The translations under genes were made by a program, and so were the position numbers. 64,000 bases of DNA, from positions 23,184-87,183 of the forward strand of contig NZ_SNXS01000016.1 of the NCBI RefSeq assembly GCF_004362525.1, in the 5' to 3' direction. Position 1 is the first letter of the stretch. Each line of letters opens with the position of its first letter. The stretch comes from Roseateles toxinivorans (GTDB lineage Bacteria; Pseudomonadota; Gammaproteobacteria; Burkholderiales; Burkholderiaceae_C). The notes below the pieces were generated by a model. That model had not been told where the DNA came from and searched no databases. It saw only the letters and a program-made list of their open reading frames with translations. Shown piece by piece: positions 17,829-26,209 of this stretch.

Positions 17829-19179
17829 CGTCCGAACCCTCGCAAGCCGAGGCACTCTGTTTCTGGACTTTCGGTACGCAGGCAAGCGATGCCGCGAATA
17901 CACGGCACTGGTGGACACACCTGCCAACCGCAAGCGTGTCGAGAAAGTCTTGTTGGCCATCGAGTCTGAGATCGCAGCCGGCACGTTTGTCTACGCAACC
18001 TACTTCCCATCCAGCGCCGCCCCAAAGGTGGCCTCCGCAGCGCCGCCCCACAGTACGGCCGCGATGGCAACCGCGGACGGTCAGCCTTCGGTATCCGGTC
18101 CGGCGTCCGCTTCTCGCAGCACCCCAGGCTTCCGAGACACTGCCACCCACTGGCTCAAAGCCCACGAAGTCGAATGGCGCCGCTCCTATCGCGAGACCAT
18201 GCAGTCGACAGTCGAGACTCACCTGTGCGGCTTCTTCGGCGACCAGCAGGTGCACACGATCACCCGCAACCAGGTTCTGGAACTGCGCCGCCAACTGGCC
18301 ACCCTGCCCGGCCGTGCCGGCAAGGCGGGCCTGTCCAACCGGCGCATCAACGGCATCTTGACGCCGCTGCGTCAGATCCTCAACGAGGCCGCCGAGGAAC
18401 ACAGCTTCATGTCGCCAATGACCACGCTCAAGCCGCTCAAGATCCGCAAGACCGACGTCGAGCCGTTCACGCTGGACGAGGTGCAGGCGATCCTCAAAAC
18501 GGCGCGCGCCGACTACCGCGACTACTTCACCGTGCGCTTCCTGACCGGCATGCGCACCGGTGAGGCCCATGGCCTCAAATGGAAGTATGTCGACTTCGCC
18601 AGCCGCCTGATCCTGATCCGCGAAACCGTCGTGCTCGGCGAGGACGAATACACCAAGACGGACGGCTCGCAGCGCGAGATCCAGATGAGCCAGGTGGTGT
18701 TCGAAGCCTTGCAGCGCCAGCATGCCGCCACCAGCGGGGTGAGCGAGTACGTGTTCTGCAACACGGTGGGCAACAGCCTGGACAACCAGAACTTCACCGA
18801 CCGGGTGTGGAACCCCTTGCTGCGCCACCTGGGCCTCAAGGTGCGCCGGCCCTATCAGATGCGCCATACGGCTGCCACGCTCTGGCTTGCCGCCGGCGAG
18901 GCGCCGGAGTGGATTGCGCGCCAGCTGGGCCACAGCAGCACCGAGATGCTGTTCCGGGTCTACAGCCGCTATGTACCCAACCTGACTCGGCGCGACGGCT
19001 CGGCGTTCGAGCGCCTGCTGGCCTCTCGCTTCAGCAGCGGGCAGATCCAGGTGCCCGCGCATGAGCAGGGCTCCGCAGACTCGGCACCGCGCCCCACAGC
19101 CCGCCCTGACGGCGCAGAGGTGCCGCCCCCGGCGCAGCCTCCGCCCGCGCCCTCAGTGCAGCCAGTGCTGATGCACTAG
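17821..19179 (+). CDS. Tyrosine recombinase/integrase
   Basis: 452 residues: N-terminal arm-binding domain (MGSVRTLASRGTLFLDFRY, DUF3596-like), a low-complexity Ala/Ser/Pro linker (about 60-100), core-binding domain, and catalytic domain with Arg in GMRTGEAHG (about residue 245), MRHTAATLW (about 349), LGHSS, and the nucleophile Y381 in RVYSRY. The proline-rich C-terminal tail of about 50 residues is atypical. All catalytic residues are present, so the enzyme may still be active. Confidence 0.93.
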   Translation: MGSVRTLASRGTLFLDFRYAGKRCREYTALVDTPANRKRVEKVLLAIESEIAAGTFVYATYFPSSAAPKVASAAPPHSTAAMATADGQPSVSGPASASRSTPGFRDTATHWLKAHEVEWRRSYRETMQSTVETHLCGFFGDQQVHTITRNQVLELRRQLATLPGRAGKAGLSNRRINGILTPLRQILNEAAEEHSFMSPMTTLKPLKIRKTDVEPFTLDEVQAILKTARADYRDYFTVRFLTGMRTGEAHGLKWKYVDFASRLILIRETVVLGEDEYTKTDGSQREIQMSQVVFEALQRQHAATSGVSEYVFCNTVGNSLDNQNFTDRVWNPLLRHLGLKVRRPYQMRHTAATLWLAAGEAPEWIARQLGHSSTEMLFRVYSRYVPNLTRRDGSAFERLLASRFSSGQIQVPAHEQGSADSAPRPTARPDGAEVPPPAQPPPAPSVQPVLMH

Positions 19180-19351
19180 GCCCGCCCTACCCCCTCTTCC
19201 GAATCCAAGGAGGCTGCCAGCCCCGCTGCAGCCGCCTCAGGGATCGCTTTGCCCGCAGTTTCTTGAATGGACTGCGCGCCCGAGATGCAAATGCCACCCA
19301 GTGGCATGGCAGGGCGACCCACGCCTCAACACACCGTTTCAAGGACACACG

Positions 19352-19741
19352 ATGAATCGACTCACCACTTCGGCTCGCCGCCAAGAGTTTCCCCGCCCCG
19401 ATCAGAACGCCTCACGTCTGCTGACCGCAACCGCCACGGTGCGCTCGTTGACGCTGCTGCCCTCGGGCCATGTCTCCTGCATCTTGCAAACGCCAACGGG
19501 CCGGCTGACCGTGCTGAGCTCGGCCGCCATGGTTCACCTGCCCGAGCTGCATCGCAGCGCGCAGGTCCAGGTCGTGCTGCTGCGCGTGCGCCGGGACACC
19601 GATGGAGGGACCTGGCACTGGCAAATGCTGTGCTGCCGGGCGCTCGAAGAGGGCAAGGCCACCGTGTCCCCCATCTCCGCCATCCCCTCCCCCTCTGCCC
19701 AGACCAGCACTCAAACCTCGCTCGAAGGGAGCCGCGCATGA
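19352..19741 (+). CDS. Hypothetical protein of integrative element
   Basis: 129 residues from ATG 19352. Strand-rich middle (TATVRSLTLLPSGHVSCILQTPTGRLTVLSS) suggests a small beta-barrel such as an OB or single-strand-binding fold, but no family is recognised. The 172 bases between the integrase and this gene contain no other gene. Its stop overlaps the next start (ATGA). Confidence 0.6.
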   Translation: MNRLTTSARRQEFPRPDQNASRLLTATATVRSLTLLPSGHVSCILQTPTGRLTVLSSAAMVHLPELHRSAQVQVVLLRVRRDTDGGTWHWQMLCCRALEEGKATVSPISAIPSPSAQTSTQTSLEGSRA

Positions 19742-20607
19742 ACATCTCGCCCAAAGATTTCCCATTCAAGACGCTGGACACGAGCCGTGAAGTCGCCTGC
19801 GTACTCGGACGCGGCACAGTCACCTCGGTGCTCGGCCAAGTGCTGCGCGTTGAACACGGCTGGGCCGGACGCCGGACCTGCCAGCTGCAGCTGTCGATCG
19901 GCACGCTGAGTGTCGAGACCAACCGCGAGCAGCTGCCAGAGGATGTCAAGCCCGGCCAGTGGCTCAAGCTGCGGCTGCTGCAAACGCATGGCAAGGAGAC
20001 GCCCAGCCCGCTGAGCATCAAGCGCGCCGAGCCCGGCGTCAAGATGGCTTGGGTGCCGAGCTCGCTGTACCACCGCGGCGCCCATATGCAGGCATTGCGC
20101 TGCCTGCTCCTGCGCCTTGAACCGGAGGTCCAGGCGGCCTTCATGATCGCCATGGCCGACCCGCAACTGCAGCGGCGCTTCTTCTGGCGCGTGGCGGCGG
20201 CCGACCACCATACCTACCCGGGTGGGCTGTTCGATCAGAGCGTGCGGGCGGCCGAGCTTGCCTTTGGCACGCTGGAGGGCAATCCGCAAGCCACCGAGCG
20301 AGAGCGCGGTTTGGCCGTCTTGCTGGCCCTGTTCTTCGACCTGGGAAAGACCTTCGATCCGGTGCTGAGCCGGGACGGATCGCGTGCCATCGCCGGCCTG
20401 ACGGCGCACCGGCTGAGCACCCACCGACTCCTGCGCCCGCTGCAACGCATTGAGCGCCTGAACGCCACGATGGCCGAGGAGCTGCGGCTGCTGCTCAATG
20501 CGTCCGAGCTCAACGTCGCCGCACTGCCCGCGCCTCTTGATCGGGTCACACGGGCTGTGCACGCCGCGGTGAAGCAGTCCTGGACGTTGGAGGCCTGCGA
20601 TGTCTGA
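19738..20607 (+). CDS. OB-fold plus HD-domain protein (YhaM/TraI_2-like)
   Basis: 289 residues. The first 100 are strand-rich and resemble an OB-fold nucleic-acid-binding domain. From about residue 155, HHTYPGGLFDQSVRAAEL strongly recalls the HHxYxGGLLxHT start of the HD domains in YhaM exoribonucleases and TraI_2 conjugation proteins. The following HD dyad, expected as LLHDxGK, reads LFFDLGKTFD, so the histidine is Phe while Asp remains. This would weaken metal binding. Translationally coupled to both neighbours. Function unknown; nucleic-acid binding is the best guess. Confidence 0.7.
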   Translation: MNISPKDFPFKTLDTSREVACVLGRGTVTSVLGQVLRVEHGWAGRRTCQLQLSIGTLSVETNREQLPEDVKPGQWLKLRLLQTHGKETPSPLSIKRAEPGVKMAWVPSSLYHRGAHMQALRCLLLRLEPEVQAAFMIAMADPQLQRRFFWRVAAADHHTYPGGLFDQSVRAAELAFGTLEGNPQATERERGLAVLLALFFDLGKTFDPVLSRDGSRAIAGLTAHRLSTHRLLRPLQRIERLNATMAEELRLLLNASELNVAALPAPLDRVTRAVHAAVKQSWTLEACDV

Positions 20608-21808
20608 CAGTCTGCCGAATGGCTATGCGTATTTTCGGGTGGGGAAACATGCCTTGCTGGTGGTGCCCCACGCGGTTGCCGTGGAAGCGGAGGCCGCGTT
20701 GGAGCTGGCTCGGCAACGCAAGGTTGACGAGCAGCTTGCACAACGCCAAGCGGAAGACGCACAGGGGCCGGCGCAGACGATCGACGCCACGCCGGCACCT
20801 CCCCTAACCCCGGGGCGGGCCGAACAAGCGGCTCCAGGTTTTCACCGTGTGTTGCCGCGATATGCCGAGCTGGAGGACGCCCGGGCCAACAAGGACCTGA
20901 ACAGCAAGACATCTGACATAGAGGTTCGATTGCGCCTGGATCAGATTCAGCGTCAGCTGCTGCAGCGTGGGCCGGACCGGATGATCGCCCGCCCAGCCAA
21001 CTGGCCTGCGGCGATGGACGAGCTGGAGCAGGCCTTGCCCAACTTCCGGGCGCCCATCGAGTTGCTGCGCGATACGCTGGCGCTGGCCGATGCGGCGAGT
21101 ACTTCGGTGCGGATCCCGCCGATGCTGCTGCTGGGGCCGCCCGGGGTGGGCAAGACGTATTTCAGTCACCGGGTGGCTGAGCTGTTGGGCGCGCCGCACG
21201 CCAGCATTGCCTTCGATCAGCCGTCCGCGGGCAGTCAGCTGCGCGGCTCGGACAAGTTCTGGAGCAACACCGAGACTGGGCTGCTGTTCAACCTGATCTG
21301 CCTGGGCGAGGCGGCCAATCCGGTGATCCTGCTGGACGAGCTGGACAAGAGCTGCCTGGGGAGCAACAGGCGGGAGATCGATCCGCTGAGTCAGCTTCAC
21401 GGGGTGCTGGAGCCGCAAACAGCGCGCTGCATCACGGACATCTCGGTCGACATCGAGTTCGACGCCAGCCTGGTCACCTACATCGCGACGGCCAACTCCA
21501 TTCAGGGGATGGGCTCACCACTGGTGAGCCGCTTCGAAGTGTTCGACATCGGCCCGCCTGATGCGCGTGACGCGGTCCAGGTGGCGGGCCAGGTGATTCA
21601 AGCGGTGTTGCAGCGTCTGGGACTCCAGGACCGCATGGGGTTCGATCGGCGCTGCGCGTACGTGCTGGCCCGGCTGAGCCCGCGCCGGATGCACCGCATG
21701 GCCGAGCGACTGATTGCTGCGGCACTGCGGGACCAGCGCACCGAAGTGACGGAATCGGACGTGTGGGCTGCGCTTGCGCTCGACCCCGACGGGCCGCGGC
21801 TGCATTGA
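20600..21808 (+). CDS. Lon-like AAA+ ATPase lacking protease domain
   Basis: 402 residues. The N-terminal 150 residues are helical and unrecognised. The AAA+ module has Walker A GPPGVGKT (about residues 178-185), Walker B VILLDELDKS (about 245-254) and a sensor region DPLSQLHGVLEPQ followed by VTYIATANS, matching the AAA module of Lon (DPSSALLEVLDPEQ ... ATSNS). No serine-lysine protease domain follows. Start ATG 20600 overlaps the OB-HD gene by 8 bases, implying a joint complex. Likely an ATP-driven remodeller acting with the OB-HD protein. Confidence 0.85.
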   Translation: MSDSLPNGYAYFRVGKHALLVVPHAVAVEAEAALELARQRKVDEQLAQRQAEDAQGPAQTIDATPAPPLTPGRAEQAAPGFHRVLPRYAELEDARANKDLNSKTSDIEVRLRLDQIQRQLLQRGPDRMIARPANWPAAMDELEQALPNFRAPIELLRDTLALADAASTSVRIPPMLLLGPPGVGKTYFSHRVAELLGAPHASIAFDQPSAGSQLRGSDKFWSNTETGLLFNLICLGEAANPVILLDELDKSCLGSNRREIDPLSQLHGVLEPQTARCITDISVDIEFDASLVTYIATANSIQGMGSPLVSRFEVFDIGPPDARDAVQVAGQVIQAVLQRLGLQDRMGFDRRCAYVLARLSPRRMHRMAERLIAAALRDQRTEVTESDVWAALALDPDGPRLH

Positions 21809-21839
21809 GGGCCACTGAGCGAAACGTGCTCAGCGACTC

Positions 21840-22283
21840 ATGAAGCAGGAACAACGAAAAGGAATCGAAAAGATGGAAGAACACGACGAAGGCTTTGACG
21901 GGCTGCGCCTGGTGGTAACCCCCGGCGGCCTGTGGCGAGCGGCGCCGGTGCGGGAGCAACCCCATGCGGTGCTGCATGACTGGCAGGTGCATCAGCTAGA
22001 CAACGGCGACCGGCATCTGGTGGGCTGGTGCGAGGATCAGCAGGAAGGCCGGGTCACCAGCCGGATCGTGGCCTTCGATGCGGCGACCCGGAGCTGCAAA
22101 ACGCAATCGGGGCGCGTGTATGCGCTGCGGGGGCCGGCGGGCTGGAACGGGGATGCGCAATACGTCTGGGCTCGTTGGCAGCAGTTGTTCCGCGTGCAGG
22201 ATCCCATCGAGGTGTCTGCGGAGGTGGAGAAGGCAATCGCTGAGGCCGCTGGTGCCCGTGGCGCGAAAGGTTCGAACCAATGA
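21840..22283 (+). CDS. Hypothetical protein of integrative element
   Basis: 147 residues from ATG 21840. An in-frame ATG at 21873 with AAGGA upstream is an equally good start (136 residues). Mid-region WQVHQLDNGDRHLVGWCEDQQEGRVTSRIVAFD is strand-rich with several aromatic residues. No family is recognised. Same strand and close spacing as the AAA+ gene. Confidence 0.6.
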   Translation: MKQEQRKGIEKMEEHDEGFDGLRLVVTPGGLWRAAPVREQPHAVLHDWQVHQLDNGDRHLVGWCEDQQEGRVTSRIVAFDAATRSCKTQSGRVYALRGPAGWNGDAQYVWARWQQLFRVQDPIEVSAEVEKAIAEAAGARGAKGSNQ

Positions 22284-22334
22284 TCGGGCCGACCCTACAT
22301 TCCGGTGGCCTCTTGATCGGATCGCTGCCAGCGC

Positions 22335-22643
22335 ATGTGCCGGCAATATGCGGTGCAATGCGGAGGATGCGTTTTGAAAGGACGTAGCTCGCACTCCTCG
22401 TCACGCGTGACGAATTCCAGGCTGGGCAGCCGCATCAAGCGGCGCACCACTGGCGATCTCGAAATGGTCGTGCAGCCAGGTCACGCGATGCCGGCATGGT
22501 GGCGGCTGGGACGACGAGTCTTTGTCCAAGTCGTCAGTGGCTCCATCGAGATCACTCCAATCCCTCGCGGGCCGCGCGGAGCCGGGCGCTACAGCGTTCG
22601 AGTCCGCCGCAGCGTCTTCAGCATTGCGGGAGGCCGGCGATGA
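22335..22643 (+). CDS. Small basic hypothetical protein upstream of HAD gene
   Basis: Up to 102 residues, very basic, ending RYSVRVRRSVFSIAGGRR. The ATGA overlap with the HAD gene is the main argument that the frame is real. The start is uncertain: ATG 22335, or ATG 22464 giving 59 residues. No family is recognised. Confidence 0.42.
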   Translation: MCRQYAVQCGGCVLKGRSSHSSSRVTNSRLGSRIKRRTTGDLEMVVQPGHAMPAWWRLGRRVFVQVVSGSIEITPIPRGPRGAGRYSVRVRRSVFSIAGGRR

Positions 22644-23176
22644 CACGGGGCCATGGCCAATTGCTTGTCTATGTCGACCTCGACGGGGTCGTGCATCACG
22701 AGGCCGTTTACGTGTCCCCTTCCCGAGGCATCTACATCGACCCGTCGCAGGCCCCGGGCCGGGTGCTATTCGAGTGGGTCGACATACTGGTAGAGCTCCT
22801 GGACCCGTATCCAGACATCCAGCTGGTGCTGAGCTCGAGTTGGTGCCGGCGCCCCGGCTACGCTCGCACCCTGGAGCGTCTGCCTAAAGAGCTGCGCCAT
22901 CGATTTGTGGGCGGGACGTTTCATCGAAGGATTCACGGCAGCGATCCTGGAACCGAGTGGGTCTTTGCAAACACCCCACGAGGCGAGCAGATATGGGCGG
23001 ACGTGCTGCGCCGGCAGCCGCTGGACTGGCTTGCGCTTGATGATGACGGCGATCGTTGGCCAGCTTGGTGCAGGGACAAACTGCTACTGCTTGACGGTGA
23101 GGTGGGCATCTCGAGCCCGGCAGCACAGGAGCAACTGCGCCAGCGGCTCGTCCTGATGTCATCGAAGCTACCCTGA
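22640..23176 (+). CDS. HAD-superfamily protein (Swiss Army Knife RNA-repair type)
   Basis: 178 residues. The catalytic DxD is D13-D15 in VYVDLDGVV, motif II serine is in VLSSSWCRR, and the acidic motif IV is DDDGDRW. Compact size and the LSSSW pattern match HAD domains found in Swiss Army Knife RNA-repair proteins, which act as polynucleotide phosphatases. Start ATG 22640 overlaps the preceding small gene. Its presence next to an OB-HD protein and an AAA+ ATPase suggests a nucleic-acid processing or repair role for the cargo. Confidence 0.75.
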   Translation: MTRGHGQLLVYVDLDGVVHHEAVYVSPSRGIYIDPSQAPGRVLFEWVDILVELLDPYPDIQLVLSSSWCRRPGYARTLERLPKELRHRFVGGTFHRRIHGSDPGTEWVFANTPRGEQIWADVLRRQPLDWLALDDDGDRWPAWCRDKLLLLDGEVGISSPAAQEQLRQRLVLMSSKLP

Positions 23177-23185
23177 GGACTTCCC

Positions 23186-23389
23186 ATGCGAGGTGATCGT
23201 AACTACATGCATGAACGGCTGTGGGTGGGTGGCTTGTCCACTGTGGACGCGCGCGATCGCATCAACCCGGGAGTCCGCCTTCACGCGCTGACATCCCGTG
23301 CTCCCGGACAGCCGACAGTCGATCTGCCCAGGCTGGTTGTCGACGTCGTTCGTGGGAGCGACTCGTCTCAGAAGCGGTCAGGCGCGTAG
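23186..23389 (+). CDS. Possible small ORF at right end of element
   Basis: 67 residues; GAGGA stands six bases upstream of the ATG. It runs 22 bases into the end of the convergent dadA-like gene. Not recognised, and the tail may be read-through across the element boundary. Confidence 0.28.
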   Translation: MRGDRNYMHERLWVGGLSTVDARDRINPGVRLHALTSRAPGQPTVDLPRLVVDVVRGSDSSQKRSGA

Positions 23390-24618
23390 TCCCGCGCGTC
23401 GATCGAGCCACTGCGGCCGGTCACCATGTCTGCGATGAGTTGCCCCGACCCTGCCGCGAGCGTCCATCCGAGATGCCCGTGCCCGGTGTTGATGAACAGG
23501 TTTTCCCAATGTGTACCTCCAATGAGCGGCACGCCATCGGCACACATCGGCCGTAGGCCGGCCCATGCGTGGATGTCGGCAGGAGCAGTGCGCGCCGCCA
23601 CCGCCGGGTAGATGCGGCGCAGCAGAGACTCGAGGTTAGCCACGCGCGCCGGTGAAATCGCCAAATTCATGCCGGTGAACTCGGCCGTGCCGGCAACGCG
23701 CAGGCGGTCGGTGCCCACCGGAACTACCGCAGCATGCAGGCCGTGATCCACCAAGGGCATGCGCGGGGCCGGGCCCAAGCCCAAAGGCAACGTGATCGAA
23801 TAGCCCTTCGCAGGCCTGACTGGCAACCTCAGTTGCAATCGCCGCGCCAAGGCGGTTGACCACACGCCTGCGCAAAGCACCGCCACATCCGCGTCGAACC
23901 TGCGCTCCGCCGCGACAACAGCGCGCACGTTGGCCCCAGCCGTTTCGAAATCAGTCACCGTGCAGCCCAGTTCAATCCCCACACCTCGCTGGCGCAGCAC
24001 CTCGGTTAACGCGTTGCAGAACGCGTGGGCATCGCCGCCTTCGTCTTCGCGGTAGTGCAATCCACCGGCCAGTTGCGAGGCCACGTCGGCCAGCATGGGT
24101 TCCGCCGCGACCAGCTTGTCGCGATCAAGCCACTCGAATGCAATGCCGTGGCCCTGGGCCGCGGTGCGTGCGGCGGCCGCCGCTGCTTCGTCACGGTAGA
24201 TCGACAGCGAGCCGCGAAAGTACTGGTGGTACTCCAGCCCGGTGTCCTCACGCAGCTTCGCCATCTGCGCCAGGCTGTGGCGCGCCAGTACCAAGTTGCG
24301 CTGGGTGTTGCGGGTGAAGCGCCGCGGGCGCGACTCGCGCACGAAGCGCAGTCCCCAACCCACCAACGACGGCAGGGCACGCGCGCGCAGCAGCATCGGC
24401 GAGTCATCGCGACCCAGGTTGCGCAACAGGAACCCGAGCACGCCGGGCGCATTCCAAGGATCGACCAGGCTCGGGTGGAGCAAAGCACCGTTCGCAAAGC
24501 TCGTGCCCAACCCCGGCCCCGCTTCGCGCTCCAGCACCGTGACCTGTGCGCCTTGCCGTTGCAGGTAGTAGGCGCTGGTCAGGCCGATCAGGCCGGCGCC
24601 GACGACGACAACCCTCAC
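23368..24618 (-). CDS. D-amino acid dehydrogenase (DadA-like)
   Basis: 416 residues. FAD Rossmann motif VVGAGLIGLTSAYYL at residues 4-18, then GTSFANGALLHPS, the conserved DadA active-site-loop region, and a C-terminal INTGHGHLGWTLAAGSG. These membrane-associated flavoenzymes oxidise D-amino acids to keto acids and ammonia with quinone or cytochrome acceptors. Start ATG 24618 overlaps the M55 peptidase stop by 4 bases, a direct peptidase-to-dehydrogenase pairing. Confidence 0.92.
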   Translation of the reverse strand: MRVVVVGAGLIGLTSAYYLQRQGAQVTVLEREAGPGLGTSFANGALLHPSLVDPWNAPGVLGFLLRNLGRDDSPMLLRARALPSLVGWGLRFVRESRPRRFTRNTQRNLVLARHSLAQMAKLREDTGLEYHQYFRGSLSIYRDEAAAAAARTAAQGHGIAFEWLDRDKLVAAEPMLADVASQLAGGLHYREDEGGDAHAFCNALTEVLRQRGVGIELGCTVTDFETAGANVRAVVAAERRFDADVAVLCAGVWSTALARRLQLRLPVRPAKGYSITLPLGLGPAPRMPLVDHGLHAAVVPVGTDRLRVAGTAEFTGMNLAISPARVANLESLLRRIYPAVAARTAPADIHAWAGLRPMCADGVPLIGGTHWENLFINTGHGHLGWTLAAGSGQLIADMVTGRSGSIDARDYAPDRF

Positions 24619-25433
24619 TGCGCAGCAAACCAGAGGAAGGTGAGCACGTCGAAGTAGTTGCGCGTTTCCAGCAGCAGTTCGGTGTCGGATTCCATCCTGG
24701 CTTGTGGGAAGAAGGACTTGGCGTATGCGTCGTTGGCCTTGTTGAATGTCAGCTTAAAGGCGAAGTCGCTCGGCAACTTCAAGGGCGCCGGGGCCGGGCC
24801 GCTGACTGCACGTTGCACGCCGGCCTCGATGAGGCGGACCGCATCAGCCGGCAGCAGCGAGAGCACCGAGGCGCCAAAGCCCTCCAGCGTGGCGACGGTC
24901 TGCAAGCCATCGATGGTTCGCGAGGCCTCGTCGCAGAGCTGCTTGTCGCCCGACAGGAAGACCAGCGGCACGCCCAGGCTGGCGGCGGCGTAGGCGTAGA
25001 TCAGGAACTCAGAGGCGACCGCCCCATTGAGTTCGACGCGAGCAAAGGCGCGGCTCGAGACGGTGTGGGCCAGCGGGTTGCCGCCGCCCCCCCCCGCCGA
25101 GTGGTAGCCGATGAAGGCCGCGCCATCGAAGGTCTTGTCGATGCCTTGAACCATGGCGAACGGGTGCCCGCTCCAGCCGCGGATCAATTGCAGGCTTTTG
25201 CCCAATGGGGCCGAGAGCTTGTGCGGATCGATGTTGCGTGCAGTCCAGTGGGCATCCTTGACCACGATGGCCTCAACACCCGCTGCATAGGCGCCGCTGC
25301 AAGCCGCTGCCACCTCGGCCGTCATCTGGTCGCGAAATGGCGTGTACTCCGCCTGATGGGCCTTGTCGACTTCGACCGGTGCGCTGATGCAGGCTACGCC
25401 TTCGATGTCGGCGCTAACGAAAAGCTTCTTCAT
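24615..25433 (-). CDS. M55 family metallopeptidase (D-aminopeptidase), second copy
   Basis: 272 residues, with LFVSADIEGVACISAP at the N-terminus and the KDAHWTARNIDP and GYHSAGG motifs carrying metal-ligand histidines. In the 8462-9307 copy the first is DGHG; here it is KDAHW, so the pockets differ. The start overlaps the receiver-domain gene and the stop overlaps the dadA-like gene, giving an uninterrupted D-peptide module. Probably cytosolic; no signal peptide. Confidence 0.92.
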   Translation of the reverse strand: MKKLFVSADIEGVACISAPVEVDKAHQAEYTPFRDQMTAEVAAACSGAYAAGVEAIVVKDAHWTARNIDPHKLSAPLGKSLQLIRGWSGHPFAMVQGIDKTFDGAAFIGYHSAGGGGGNPLAHTVSSRAFARVELNGAVASEFLIYAYAAASLGVPLVFLSGDKQLCDEASRTIDGLQTVATLEGFGASVLSLLPADAVRLIEAGVQRAVSGPAPAPLKLPSDFAFKLTFNKANDAYAKSFFPQARMESDTELLLETRNYFDVLTFLWFAAQ

Positions 25434-25885
25434 GGGGCACTCCGGTGAGGTGAAAGGCCAGCCGCGCGAACGAGGTCATCGGCAATCCGCAAGACGTCGA
25501 TCGGCTTGGACCAGTATTCGGCAAAGCCCAGCGCCTTGGCCTGGGTGCTACGTTCAGCAACTGTGTCTGCGGTCAACGCAATGATGGGCACAGCGCTCAT
25601 GCCCGGGATCGCCTTGAAACGACCGAAGGCTTCCATGCCGTAGCCGTCGCCCAAGTGCATGTCGAGAAGGACCACGTCGGGTATGACATCCCTCAGCGAC
25701 GCTTCGGCCTCCGCCACGGATCGTGCCACGCGCAGCTGGATAGCCGTGTTGTGACGCACAGCCTCCTTGACAATCAGCGTCCAGACAGCGTCGTCATCCA
25801 CGAAGAGCGCGACGAATCGCCTGGCAAAAACTGGCGTTTCGGGTGCGTCGGTGGTCCGCACATGCAGGTTGTTGCCGCCCGTCAT
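25430..25885 (-). CDS. Single-domain response regulator receiver protein
   Basis: 151 residues from ATG 25885, chosen because it overlaps the stop of the preceding small gene. Only a CheY-like receiver is present: acidic pair in LFVDDDA (about D30-D31), phospho-acceptor D75 in VLLDMHLG, T105 in IALTADT and K127 in YWSKPID. There is no output domain. Its place between a small membrane protein and an M55 peptidase is unusual, and no histidine kinase is visible in the window. Confidence 0.88.
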   Translation of the reverse strand: MTGGNNLHVRTTDAPETPVFARRFVALFVDDDAVWTLIVKEAVRHNTAIQLRVARSVAEAEASLRDVIPDVVLLDMHLGDGYGMEAFGRFKAIPGMSAVPIIALTADTVAERSTQAKALGFAEYWSKPIDVLRIADDLVRAAGLSPHRSAP

Positions 25886-26151
25886 CGGAAGCCGGCTTGG
25901 AAGGCCTGAGCCCAACTCACCGCCATCGGGGGCAAGGGCTCGCAGCCCACGGTCCCGGTGTACGCGAATTGTGCCGCGGCCATGCCATTGGGAATCAGTA
26001 CCTCGTGCCCAGGCACGCAACCCTCATTGCGGGTCTGCGCTGCTGGCGGCGTGCTCAAGGCAAGCCAGTACCACACGCCAGCGGCAAGCATGAGCGCGGC
26101 GACAAGCGCCTTTAACCCCAGAGTCTTTGCAGGCGAACTCGGATTGGTCAT
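25882..26151 (-). CDS. Small membrane-anchored hypothetical protein
   Basis: 89 residues with one N-terminal hydrophobic helix (LKALVAALMLAAGVWYWLAL) and a short periplasmic part with two cysteines (GCVPGHE, GCEPLPP) that could form a disulfide. Not recognised. The stop overlaps the receiver gene (ATGA), so the pair is co-translated. Confidence 0.65.
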   Translation of the reverse strand: MTNPSSPAKTLGLKALVAALMLAAGVWYWLALSTPPAAQTRNEGCVPGHEVLIPNGMAAAQFAYTGTVGCEPLPPMAVSWAQAFQAGFR

Positions 26152-26209
26152 AGCGTTTCCATCGGATCGTGAACGACGGATTGCGAATCGAGGGCAGGTG
26201 CCTACGTTC

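Larger units (their letters stand above)
17269..23176 (+). mobile_element. Putative small integrative element (boundaries uncertain)
   Basis: Tyrosine recombinase, an AlpA-like HTH protein and an RHH repressor at one end, followed by five or six co-directional, often overlapping small genes of non-metabolic type. The GC-rich catabolic operons on both sides are unrelated. No attachment-site duplication was found by eye, so the ends are approximate: left close to the IS66 scar, right between 23176 and the dadA-like gene. Confidence 0.55.

Noticed and set aside
17269..23176. Toxin-antitoxin interpretation of the RHH gene
   Set aside because: RHH proteins are often antitoxins, but no toxin partner is adjacent; the divergent layout with HTH and integrase genes favours an element regulator.
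24025..25448. Plus-strand open frames opposite dadA-like and M55 genes
   Set aside because: Antisense shadows of conserved genes, with His/Gln/Arg-rich composition typical of reversed codons.
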